Source: JBMNGH01 sp050949725 (GTDB taxonomy: Bacteria; Bacillota; Thermosediminibacteria; Thermosediminibacterales; Tepidanaerobacteraceae). From it: a DNA stretch of 64,000 nt. Both the position numbers and the translations under genes were made by a program. Positions within the stretch are counted from its first letter, which is position 1. Each line of letters opens with the position of its first letter. The stretch spans positions 369,681 to 433,680 of the forward strand of contig JBMNGH010000001.1 of assembly GCA_050949725.1 (NCBI GenBank), in the 5' to 3' direction. A model generated the notes under the pieces. It was not told the origin of the DNA. It ran no database searches and was given only the letters and a program-made list of their open reading frames with translations. This document shows positions 55,555 through 63,298 of this stretch, in pieces.

Positions 55555-56898
55555 TTATATATTCATTATAAAAACCGCTGCACTAAAGTAAATAAAAAGA
55601 CCAGTGATATCGAGAAGTGTAGTAACAAGCGGTCCTGAGGCAACAGCCGGATCGCGGCCTAGTTTATACCATAACAGAGGCATAAATGTTCCGAGCACAG
55701 CCGCAAAAACCAGATTGAAAATCATTGCAATACCAACGACCATTGCGATTATCATATTTCTCTCCAATATATAAGCTGTTGCTGCTATGAGAATACCGTT
55801 CACACACCCTAGAATTATGCCTATAGCAGCTTCTCTAAAAATATTTTTGACTATTGAGTAATTGCTTATTTCCCCTGTTGCAAGCCAGCGTACAACAATT
55901 GCGGCAGATTGTGTCCCCACATTTCCACCCATATCCATTAGCACCGGTATAAAAAAAGATAGAGCCACAAAAGTCTGGATCGCATGAGAAAAGTTATTGA
56001 TCATATTCCCTGAAATAATCTGGCCAAAAACTGCAATTAATATCCAAGGAAGTCGCCTTTTTGCTCTGAGCCAGGTAGAAATTCCATTGGAGATCGGCTT
56101 CTCATCAGAACCGGAAAACTTAAGAATGTCTTCAGTAACCTCTTCCTCTATTACTTCCATTACATCATCTACGGTAATAATCCCCAGCAAGATTCCACTT
56201 TCGTCAATAACAGGAAGCGCCAGGAGGCCGTATTTTTGTATATACTTGGCAACCTTTTCTTGGTCAAGACTGGCCTCGACCTTTTTTACGTCGGTCTTCA
56301 TAAATCCACCAATTTGAGTATCAGTCGGCGCTAAGATCAAATCTCTCAGGGAGACCACACCTACAAGCCTGTTTTGGTCATCCACCACATAAACATAGTA
56401 GATGGTCTCAGCATCTGGTGCTAGCTCTCCGAGCTTGTTTAGAACATCGCCAGCCTTCATTTGTTCTTGAAATGCAATATATTCAGTTGTCATCAGCCCT
56501 CCGGCTGTATTTCTGTCATATTGCAAAAGCTTCTTGAGGTCAGTCTTATCCCGTATCTTTAAAAGAGATAATATCTTGTCTTGTAATTCTTTATCGAGGT
56601 TGCTCAATAAATCTGTTATATCATCAAAGGGCAATTTTCCCAAAAGCATGGCTGCATGCAGAGGTTTTATACCTGTAAGGAAAAAATATCTTTTTTGTGA
56701 GTCGATTTCAGCTAGTACTTCAGAGGCTATGTCAATATTTAACATGTTAAATAGTTTCAGAGACATGTCAGGTGAGAGGTCAACCAGTATATCTGCGATA
56801 TCAACAGGGTGACAGTCGCTCAGCATCCTTTGTAAAGCGTTTATATCCCCTTTTGAAATAGTATTTTTGATATACATCAGATCTAAGGTCTTTTTCAT
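55555..56898 (-). CDS. mgtE: Magnesium transporter MgtE, second copy
   Basis: 447 aa Mg2+ channel/transporter. Order: N domain of helical repeats (about 1-130), two CBS domains (about 130-260, AGGLMTTEYIAF, LPVIDESGILLGIITVDDVMEV) and five membrane helices with the pore motif PVLMDMGGNVGTQSAAIVVR and DPAVASGPLVTTLLD. The conserved Asp in the last motif is present. ATG 56898 overlaps the first mgtE stop as ATGA, with GGGGGTGG upstream. About one third identical by eye to copy 1, so an old duplication; copies may form a hetero-dimer. Confidence 0.95.
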   Translation of the reverse strand: MKKTLDLMYIKNTISKGDINALQRMLSDCHPVDIADILVDLSPDMSLKLFNMLNIDIASEVLAEIDSQKRYFFLTGIKPLHAAMLLGKLPFDDITDLLSNLDKELQDKILSLLKIRDKTDLKKLLQYDRNTAGGLMTTEYIAFQEQMKAGDVLNKLGELAPDAETIYYVYVVDDQNRLVGVVSLRDLILAPTDTQIGGFMKTDVKKVEASLDQEKVAKYIQKYGLLALPVIDESGILLGIITVDDVMEVIEEEVTEDILKFSGSDEKPISNGISTWLRAKRRLPWILIAVFGQIISGNMINNFSHAIQTFVALSFFIPVLMDMGGNVGTQSAAIVVRWLATGEISNYSIVKNIFREAAIGIILGCVNGILIAATAYILERNMIIAMVVGIAMIFNLVFAAVLGTFMPLLWYKLGRDPAVASGPLVTTLLDITGLFIYFSAAVFIMNI

Positions 56899-58295
56899 AA
56901 TGCCACCCCCTGTAGGTGTTTCCACAGATAATAATGAACTCCTATGGCTGAAAACTGATTGATAAAAAATATGGAAAACGCAAAATATATCAAAAGCGCA
57001 CAAACATCAATCACAGTTGTAATAAACGGGCCTGATGCTACGGCCGGATCAATATTTAATACTTGAAATATCATAGGTACAAAAATTCCAACAAATGCTG
57101 ACAACATTAAAGCAAAACACATTGAAAAACCTACAGCCAAACCAAGGCTGATGTCGCCCTGCCAAATAAATGCCACTAATCCCAGAATTAGACCACATAT
57201 TATACCTATCTGGAGACCCGCGAGTGTTTCTCCGCCCAAAAACTGTAAAAAATTTTTTTTGTTTACTTCCCCGGTAGTTAGGCCCCTGACTGATAATGCT
57301 AAAGATTGTGTCCCTACATTTCCACCTGTTGCCATAAGGACAGGTATAAAAAACGAAATCGCAACAAATGTTTCAATTACATGAGAATAGCATTTTATTA
57401 CAAGACCTGAAAGCATGCTTCCAAGAAGACATATTATTAGCCAAAAGACCCTCTTTCTAGATGCCGAAAAAACTGAAGATGTCATTAGCTCTTCTTCGAA
57501 CACAATTCCCGCAAGCCTATAAATATCCTCTGTGCTCTCCATTTCTATAACTTCCAATGCATCATCAACAGTTACTATACCGAGAAGTCGGTTATTTTCA
57601 TTTACTACAGGGACGGCTAGCAAAGAATATTTTGAAATGATCTTGGCAACCTCTTCCTGATCTAAACCTACATCGACTGAGACAACATTTTTATGCATGA
57701 TTTGTTCTATTTTTTTAATCCTCGGTGCACTTATTAGTTCTCTTAAAGAAAGGACACCCAGCAACTGCTTGTTTTCGTCAACAACATAAAGATAGTAAAT
57801 CGTCTCTGCATCTCGTCCAAACTTTCTTACATCTTCAATTGCATGGCTTACATCTACATGTGAAAATATATATACATAATCAGTTGTCATTAAACCCCCA
57901 GCGGTATCATGAGCAAGTTCGAGGAGAGACTGCAACTCATCATAATACTCACTGGGAAGTTTTGATAAAACCCTCTTAACTTCAGTACTAGGCATCTTTT
58001 GAAGCATATCAATCATTTCGTCAACAGACATATTTTCAAGTATTTTAATGGTTTCAGATTCAGTCATTTGCGAAAGTAATGCAAGCCTTTCCGAGGGTTC
58101 AAATTCCTCAATTACTTCAGCTGCCTTAGCAGTATCCATTAGTCGAAGAAATAACTTTTGATTTTCTTTTTTTATGTCTGCTAATATTTGTGCTATATCA
58201 ACAGGATGAAGATTGGCCAAAATACTTTTTATTTCATCAGTTTTTTTATTTACAAGCAAATGTTTTATAAGTAAAACGTCTTTTTTAGGCAACAT
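56895..58295 (-). CDS. mgtE: Magnesium transporter MgtE, first copy
   Basis: 466 aa with the same layout: N domain, CBS pair (AGGLMTTDYVYIF; AVPVVNENNRLLGIVTVDDALEV) and the membrane domain with PVLMATGGNVGTQSLALSVR and DPAVASGPFITTVID. The CBS domains close the channel when cytosolic Mg2+ is high. ATG with AAGGAGG upstream. Directly controlled by the M-box riboswitch, with a repeat unit in the leader. The tandem pair forms one operon. Confidence 0.96.
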   Translation of the reverse strand: MLPKKDVLLIKHLLVNKKTDEIKSILANLHPVDIAQILADIKKENQKLFLRLMDTAKAAEVIEEFEPSERLALLSQMTESETIKILENMSVDEMIDMLQKMPSTEVKRVLSKLPSEYYDELQSLLELAHDTAGGLMTTDYVYIFSHVDVSHAIEDVRKFGRDAETIYYLYVVDENKQLLGVLSLRELISAPRIKKIEQIMHKNVVSVDVGLDQEEVAKIISKYSLLAVPVVNENNRLLGIVTVDDALEVIEMESTEDIYRLAGIVFEEELMTSSVFSASRKRVFWLIICLLGSMLSGLVIKCYSHVIETFVAISFFIPVLMATGGNVGTQSLALSVRGLTTGEVNKKNFLQFLGGETLAGLQIGIICGLILGLVAFIWQGDISLGLAVGFSMCFALMLSAFVGIFVPMIFQVLNIDPAVASGPFITTVIDVCALLIYFAFSIFFINQFSAIGVHYYLWKHLQGVAL

Positions 58296-58429
58296 TTTTT
58301 TAATCCTCCTTATTTAGAGGATCAGATTACCGCAAGGCGGTAGACCAGACCCCATTATATTAAATGAAATTATTATAATTTGGCTACTAGGACCAGGATC
58401 CACGTTACCGCCCCCTTTTTTATAAAAAT

Positions 58430-58490
58430 GAGAACTCCACCCGGCAACGCAATCAAAGATTGCTGTCGGGACCTGGGAACCTTGTTGTTT
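58430..58490 (+). repeat. Palindromic intergenic repeat, copy 4 (diverged)
   Basis: GAGAACTCCACCCGGC ... GGGAACCTTGTTG, about 80% like the copies at 45.8 kb by eye. The hairpin is preserved by paired changes: outer CCCGGCA/TGTCGGG with mismatch, inner GCAATC-AAA-GATTGC. It directly abuts the T-tract of the M-box terminator (58491), on the mgtE side. Confidence 0.8.
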
Positions 58491-58687
58491 AATAATAAAA
58501 CCCTTTCTATGACGAAAGGGCATAACAATTCTATCCCCCCTCGTCTTCGGTTTTAGCACTGGGCGACTTAGGAATTTATTTCCAGCCACATTAGATTTAA
58601 CCTTAATCCGGCCAAATCTGTTTACCCATTGGTGTCTCTCGACATTTCCGGGCAGTGGCGTGTATTCGCACAGGAGCCTCACCTAAC
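58491..58687 (-). promoter_or_regulatory. M-box (ykoK) Mg2+ riboswitch with terminator
   Basis: The aptamer lies at about 58687-58533 and shows the conserved strings TTAGGTGAGGCTCCT, CTGCCCGGAAATGTCGAGAG, CCAATGGGTAAACAG and GCCCAGTGCTAAAA. It is followed by a terminator, CCCTTTC/GAAAGGG (58520-58501) with TTTTATTATT (58500-58491). Known: Mg2+ binding folds the M-box and favours the terminator, so mgtE is made only when Mg2+ is low. An open frame at 58314-58682 is a shadow of this RNA. Confidence 0.96.
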
Positions 58688-58719
58688 AGGAATTTTACAA
58701 TTATAATACAAAATATTCC

Positions 58720-58748
58720 TATATATTCTTATTCTAATATACTCTCAA
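58720..58748 (-). promoter_or_regulatory. Sigma-A promoter of the M-box/mgtE unit
   Basis: On the minus strand TTGAGA (58748-58743), 17-bp spacer, TATATA (58725-58720), about 35 bp before the M-box. A second -10-like TATAAT lies closer (about 58704-58699) without a good -35. Confidence 0.6.
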
Positions 58749-58854
58749 CTAATTTTATTAAATCTACATTTAATATGTCAAGGTAAATTTTTCGGCGATT
58801 TTTACTCTATTTGATCTTGCAAATTTACACATTTCTTCGACCGAATACCTTTAT

Positions 58855-58891
58855 GTAAAAGTAAGCCTAGAGACGTAGTCTAAAGGCTTAC
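58855..58891 (-). terminator. Terminator of the Gln-rich gene
   Basis: On the minus strand GTAAGCCT and AGGCTTAC (arms 58891-58884 and 58868-58861) form an 8-bp stem with a 15-nt loop, followed by TTTTACAT. It lies about 25 bp after the restored-frame stop of the gene at 58962. Confidence 0.75.
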
Positions 58892-58961
58892 AACAGATTC
58901 CGCCAATATAAATAATTAATGCAACTTCTCTACAAGTGTATCTTTTGCTTTTTGGGCTGAT

Positions 58962-59438
58962 TCAGCCTGTTGCTGAACCTTGTTGCTGAGTGTTCTCAAC
59001 CTGTTGTTGAGTGTTTTGAATCTGTTGCTGGGTGTCCTGCATCTGCTGTTGGCTTGTCATCTGCTGATTTAATTGTGCCAGCTGTTTTGTCGATTGGTCT
59101 AACAGTTGGTTCATTTGGTAATAAATTTGATTAGCCTGTATACTTTCCTGCGCTTTCGTCAGCGCATCAACGGCTTGTTGAATTGCCTGATTTACCTGGT
59201 CGTCGGTTTGCTGTTGTTGTGTTTGAGCCTGATTTTTTAATTGGTTTAAAAGCTGTTTGAACTGTTGCGATGTTTGATTTTGAGCAGACATCTGCGTATT
59301 ACTACCTCCTTGGACATTATTTGGTTCGTTTACTCTACTTACATAATGGGTTCCCATACCGAGCTTTTGCTCGTTTGAGACTTCTACATCTTTCTTTTTC
59401 TTGAGCGCATATTTGCTCCATTCCTTTCCAGGTGACAT
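58962..59438 (-). CDS. Gln-rich coiled-coil protein with heptad repeats, C-terminus probably frameshifted
   Basis: 158 aa as it stands. The basic N-terminus MSPGKEWSKYALKKKKDVEV is followed by a Gln-rich coiled coil and, near the end, three exact heptads (MQDTQQQ, IQNTQQQ, VENTQQQ) coded by 21-bp tandem DNA repeats. It then ends GSATG. Removing one T at 58980-58981 would continue the heptads as VQQQAESAQKAKDTLVEKLH to a stop at 58916, so an extra base is likely. The block QQAVDALTKAQ is shared with the neighbour at 59511. ATG 59438 with GGGAGG upstream. Function unknown. Confidence 0.75.
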   Translation of the reverse strand: MSPGKEWSKYALKKKKDVEVSNEQKLGMGTHYVSRVNEPNNVQGGSNTQMSAQNQTSQQFKQLLNQLKNQAQTQQQQTDDQVNQAIQQAVDALTKAQESIQANQIYYQMNQLLDQSTKQLAQLNQQMTSQQQMQDTQQQIQNTQQQVENTQQQGSATG

Positions 59439-59510
59439 ATATTCACCTCCCAAGATTTCTTTATTTAATATCCCCCAAAGGAATGTGTTTTAAAGGATTA
59501 ATATCTTGAA

Positions 59511-60110
59511 TCAATGGATTAAGTTATCAATATTTTTTTGTATTTCCTCAAATAACTTGCTTTGGGCCATTCCGCTTTGCACCTTATTCAAAGAATCAAC
59601 CGCCTGTTGTAAAACTCGATTTAAATTATCTATAGACTCCATTTGCGGATCATACACATTATTATTGTAAAAAACTTCTTGTCTGTCTCGTTTATGTTCT
59701 TCGATCTTGTTTTCCATATTTTTGTAATTTAACAATACCTGCCGGGATTCTTTGTTAAATCGATTTATGCGATCTTCAATATCTAAAAAAACCTGGTTTA
59801 TTTTATCGTGTATTGTTTTGTAAGACTCCAGTAACCAAATTTTTTTTTGTGAGATTTGCTGCCTTTTTAGTGCATTATTTTCCCCGGAAAACCATTTTTC
59901 TAATAAGCTTTGATTGTTTTTTAACTCGAGATCAATTTCGTTAAATGCAGAATCAATTTCATTTTTATGCTTTATAAGGTTGTCTTGTATCTCATTTGTC
60001 TTTTTCAAAATATCTTCAAACATGGTTTGAAATTGACTAAAAAAATTATCTAGATTCGTATTTTGGTTTGCAATAGTGTTTGTTTTTGCAATATCCTGTT
60101 TATATTTCAA
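59511..60110 (-). CDS. Coiled-coil protein of unknown function, related to its neighbour
   Basis: 199 aa, almost wholly helical and charged (MFEDILKKTNEIQDNLIKHKNEI...), with no signal peptide. Its C-terminal LQQAVDSLNKVQSG matches IQQAVDALTKAQES in the Gln-rich protein that follows 72 bp downstream, suggesting a shared fold or partner interface. TTG start at 60110, 7 nt after GGAGG; the longer frame contains that site. Possibly structural (spore or envelope), but no evidence beyond composition and pairing. Confidence 0.72.
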   Translation of the reverse strand: MKYKQDIAKTNTIANQNTNLDNFFSQFQTMFEDILKKTNEIQDNLIKHKNEIDSAFNEIDLELKNNQSLLEKWFSGENNALKRQQISQKKIWLLESYKTIHDKINQVFLDIEDRINRFNKESRQVLLNYKNMENKIEEHKRDRQEVFYNNNVYDPQMESIDNLNRVLQQAVDSLNKVQSGMAQSKLFEEIQKNIDNLIH

Positions 60111-60214
60111 AAGTTCACCTCCAATATTGGGAAAGTTCTTTATTATTCTTACCTGCATCAAGCGGTTTTTTTCATCCTTGTTATGGACTTAAAACAATAT
60201 AAACTCTTATTTGG

Positions 60215-60244
60215 AAAAAAAAACAGCTTTTATTACAAAGCCGT
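60215..60244 (-). terminator. Terminator of the murB operon
   Basis: On the minus strand ACGGCTTT (60244-60237) pairs with AAAGCTGT (60230-60223) around a short loop, followed by an unbroken T-run to 60215. It lies about 55 bp after the histone-deacetylase-like gene. Confidence 0.8.
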
Positions 60245-60298
60245 TGAAACTTCATAAGTTTTTTTCATTTAACCATGTCATACAGTTGTCTCAATTAT

Positions 60299-61609
60299 TT
60301 ATTTTGACATATAGTAATCATTAACTCTGTCTTGAATGTAAGTCCTGTAGTATTTACCCGGAGGAGTATCATTGTATAATTTGTATCCTTCATCAATACA
60401 AAAATTACATGCGTCTCTGGGTATGGCTACGGCATAAATCTCGACACCCCAGTCAGATTTTGACTTGATAGTAACCAAGCCGGAACATTTTGGACATACC
60501 TTAAATTGTTTTACCTGCTCCTCAAGTATGCCGTCCGTATCGTAATAAATCTGCCTGGGTCTAGTAATAATGTTTTTCCCTGAAATAGTGTTTTTTCTTA
60601 TGAGATCTCTTTTTTCCCAATTCTCATACAACTTTTGACAAAGCTTTTTAATATATTCTGTTACTTTATAAGGCTGCTTTACTTTTGCTTGATCAATATC
60701 AGGCTCCCTGACAGCAGAGTAGTCCATTCCTGCCATTGCTAAAATAATCCCTAAATTAACATAAGGCAATGCACCTTCAATCGAGTAGCCACCTTCAAGT
60801 ACCGCAATATCAGGAGCTAACCTATGATTTAATTCTGCATATCCTTGAGCAGTAAAATTCATGTTTGTGATTGGATCAGAATAATGATTGTCTTGACCTG
60901 CAGAATTGACTATAATGTCTGGGTTATATTCTCTTATGATGGGTAAAACAAGATTGTCAATTACATATAAAAAACCTTCATCACCTGTTTGAGGTGGCAA
61001 GGGAATGTTGATATTGTACCCCACGGCGGATGGTCCACCAAATTCATCTATAAAACCTGTGCCGGGGTATAAAGTTCTGCCATCTTGATGCAAAGAAATA
61101 AATAGTGTATTTTTGTCGTTCCAGTAAATATCCTGAGTTCCATCTCCGTGGTGGCAATCAGTGTCAACTATTGCAACTTTTATATCTCCGTATTCCCTTC
61201 TTATCTTTTCAAGCATCACGGCCTCTATGTTTATAATACAAAAACCCCTATCCCCAAACACTACCTGATGTGCATGATGGCCTGGAGGTCTTACAAGTGC
61301 AAAAGCTCTATCAACTTCGTTGTCACAAATAGCTTTTAAAGCCCTAATAGCACCTCCGGCTGAAATCATGTGTGATTTGGTTACTCTTGAATTGACATCT
61401 GGAACGCAAAAATGAACCCTTTGAATATCACGATCATCAGCCATATCCGGATTGAAAAAACTTATTCCCTCGATATCAGAGATGCCTTCCTCAAAAAGCT
61501 GGTCTTGGGTATAGAGAAGCCTTTCCTCTCTCTCCGGATGTGTAGTATCTATTGCCCAATCAAAAGCGGGGAAAAAAACTAGACCCAATTTATGTTTAGA
61601 TCTAAGCAT
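60299..61609 (-). CDS. Histone-deacetylase-family (AcuC/HdaH-like) amidohydrolase with C-terminal zinc ribbon
   Basis: 436 aa. The arginase/HDAC fold occupies about 1-330: RPPGHHA (tandem His near 110), DTDCHHGDGTQ (zinc Asp/His), NSAGQDNHYSDP (second zinc Asp) and GGYS loop are all present, so it should be active. The extra C-terminal tail carries a Cys4 ribbon (CPKC...CNFC, about 385-410), not part of standard AcuC. Family substrates include acetylated polyamines, acetoin pathway acetyl-CoA synthetase and other acyl-lysines. ATG start, 11 bp after the hydantoinase-like gene. The ribbon hints at a protein or nucleic-acid partner. Confidence 0.88.
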   Translation of the reverse strand: MLRSKHKLGLVFFPAFDWAIDTTHPEREERLLYTQDQLFEEGISDIEGISFFNPDMADDRDIQRVHFCVPDVNSRVTKSHMISAGGAIRALKAICDNEVDRAFALVRPPGHHAHQVVFGDRGFCIINIEAVMLEKIRREYGDIKVAIVDTDCHHGDGTQDIYWNDKNTLFISLHQDGRTLYPGTGFIDEFGGPSAVGYNINIPLPPQTGDEGFLYVIDNLVLPIIREYNPDIIVNSAGQDNHYSDPITNMNFTAQGYAELNHRLAPDIAVLEGGYSIEGALPYVNLGIILAMAGMDYSAVREPDIDQAKVKQPYKVTEYIKKLCQKLYENWEKRDLIRKNTISGKNIITRPRQIYYDTDGILEEQVKQFKVCPKCSGLVTIKSKSDWGVEIYAVAIPRDACNFCIDEGYKLYNDTPPGKYYRTYIQDRVNDYYMSK

Positions 61610-61620
61610 TTACTTACACC

Positions 61621-63276
61621 TCATAACCTGTAAATTAATCCGGGTTTCACCTGTGCTTTGATCCTGATATTTTTGCCTCTTGTGTAAAAACCCCTTACCA
61701 TAGAAAAGCACGATTCTTCAGTTATCTCTGCTTCTATTTCTTCATTTAATGCTCCTAATTCACGGGCCTTCTGTTTTACTAATTCTGTAGCCTGAATCCT
61801 GGCTTTATCTAGGTTGTAGTTACTTGGTAACTGATCGTAAATCCCTAGTTCAGGGACAGAAATTACACCTTTCTCAGTATCGGCATTCAGAGTTATTTCA
61901 GTTGTCGTTTTGGCCAGAGCGGCTCCAACGGCATTTGCGATCTCATAATTATTAGGAAAATTGCATCTGATATTAAATTTGTTTTCAAGTGCTTTTGATA
62001 TCGATTTGGCCGGCCCTCCAGCAATACAGACACTGTTAGGCCTTATCTTTTTACCGTAAAGCAGCTCTTTTACTGTATATACGGGATGATTGTTAATTTC
62101 TTCTAAAAGCTGTTCAACCGAACATTTAATCAGTTCGCACATCTTATTTATTACTATATCGGCTGCCTTTTCTGCGCTTAGCCCTAACTCTTTCCCAATA
62201 CGCATCATTGCTGCCACGGCCTTATCTTTGTCTCCACCTTTAATTAGCTTCAGCACTATTAAGGCGTCAGTTGGAGTAGGCTTTTTACCACCAAATGCCA
62301 TGGCAAAGCCTTCCCTTTGCGGGCCGATTGAAAGCTCGCCATCCTCTATTTTTATGCAACTGTCGCCCCCTACAGCCAAGGATGAGCTAAAAATCGCCCT
62401 TACTAATGTAGGATACTTACCTATTTTTATTCCTTCTGGTTCAAATACCGGTATTCCATCTGCAACAAAAAAAATATCAGTGGTTGTCCCACCTATATCC
62501 AAAAGAACCGCATCAGAAGACACTGGTAAAAGAGCACATATTCCCAGCAGGCTAGCAGCAGGCCCTGATAAAATCGTATTAACAGGTAAATTTTCCGCGC
62601 TTCTAATATCCATTGTGCCAGCGTCAGCTTTTAAAACATTGACAGGCGCTTTAATGCCTTTTTCCGCTAAGGCGGCTCTTACACTTTGGGCAAACATGTG
62701 GAAAACGTCGCTGACTGCTGAATTTAAATAAGCAGTAAATATCCTTCTGGGAAAATTTAGCTTACCAGAAATTTTATGGCCGAGAGTTATTGTTGGAAAA
62801 TTATTTTCTAACAATTTGCCAATTTCAATCTCATGTTTAGGACATCTTACCGAATATTTTGTGACAACTGCAACACTTTTTATACCCTTTCTCTTGAACC
62901 TTCTAACAGCCTCGAGGATTTCAGCACGACTAAAACAATCGACTTCATTGCCTCTGTGGTCAATATACCCTCTTACAAAACAGTTTTCCTGGCCACATGC
63001 CAAAAAACCCGGTTTTATGCCGGGGCCGCTCTGTATTATCATCCCTACGGGTATAGTTTTATTTTCTGCTATTGCATTAGTACAAAAAGTTGTACTTAAA
63101 TTTATTCTTTCAATCTTACTGACGTTGACACCTTCAATGAGTTCTTCTATTGTATGATATATGGAGTTAAGTAGATTGGAATAATCAAGCGGATTTTTTG
63201 TAGCGCGAATTATCTCTCCATTTTCTATTATTACACCATCTACGTTAGTTCCGCCCATATCCAGCCCGATAATCAA
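61621..63276 (-). CDS. Hydantoinase/oxoprolinase-family ATPase (HyuA-like)
   Basis: 551 aa actin-fold ATPase. GLDMGGTNVDGVIIE at about 5-19 is the phosphate-1 loop, ATTFCTNA-type loop reads STTFCTNAIAE, and LLDIGGTTTDIFFV is the second phosphate loop; GGPAKSISKAL follows. Family members open hydantoin or 5-oxoproline rings with ATP, usually as HyuA/HyuB pairs; no HyuB is adjacent, as in a clostridial stand-alone subgroup. TTG 63276 start, 9 nt after GGAGGT. It lies between murB (22 bp upstream) and the deacetylase (11 bp). The reaction is unproven. Confidence 0.85.
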   Translation of the reverse strand: MIIGLDMGGTNVDGVIIENGEIIRATKNPLDYSNLLNSIYHTIEELIEGVNVSKIERINLSTTFCTNAIAENKTIPVGMIIQSGPGIKPGFLACGQENCFVRGYIDHRGNEVDCFSRAEILEAVRRFKRKGIKSVAVVTKYSVRCPKHEIEIGKLLENNFPTITLGHKISGKLNFPRRIFTAYLNSAVSDVFHMFAQSVRAALAEKGIKAPVNVLKADAGTMDIRSAENLPVNTILSGPAASLLGICALLPVSSDAVLLDIGGTTTDIFFVADGIPVFEPEGIKIGKYPTLVRAIFSSSLAVGGDSCIKIEDGELSIGPQREGFAMAFGGKKPTPTDALIVLKLIKGGDKDKAVAAMMRIGKELGLSAEKAADIVINKMCELIKCSVEQLLEEINNHPVYTVKELLYGKKIRPNSVCIAGGPAKSISKALENKFNIRCNFPNNYEIANAVGAALAKTTTEITLNADTEKGVISVPELGIYDQLPSNYNLDKARIQATELVKQKARELGALNEEIEAEITEESCFSMVRGFYTRGKNIRIKAQVKPGLIYRL

Positions 63277-63298
63277 TTTTTTAAGACCTCCTCTTGTT

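Noticed and set aside
58314..58682. Open frame of 122 codons upstream of mgtE
   Set aside because: It lies entirely over the M-box riboswitch, its terminator and a repeat unit, and has no ribosome binding site.
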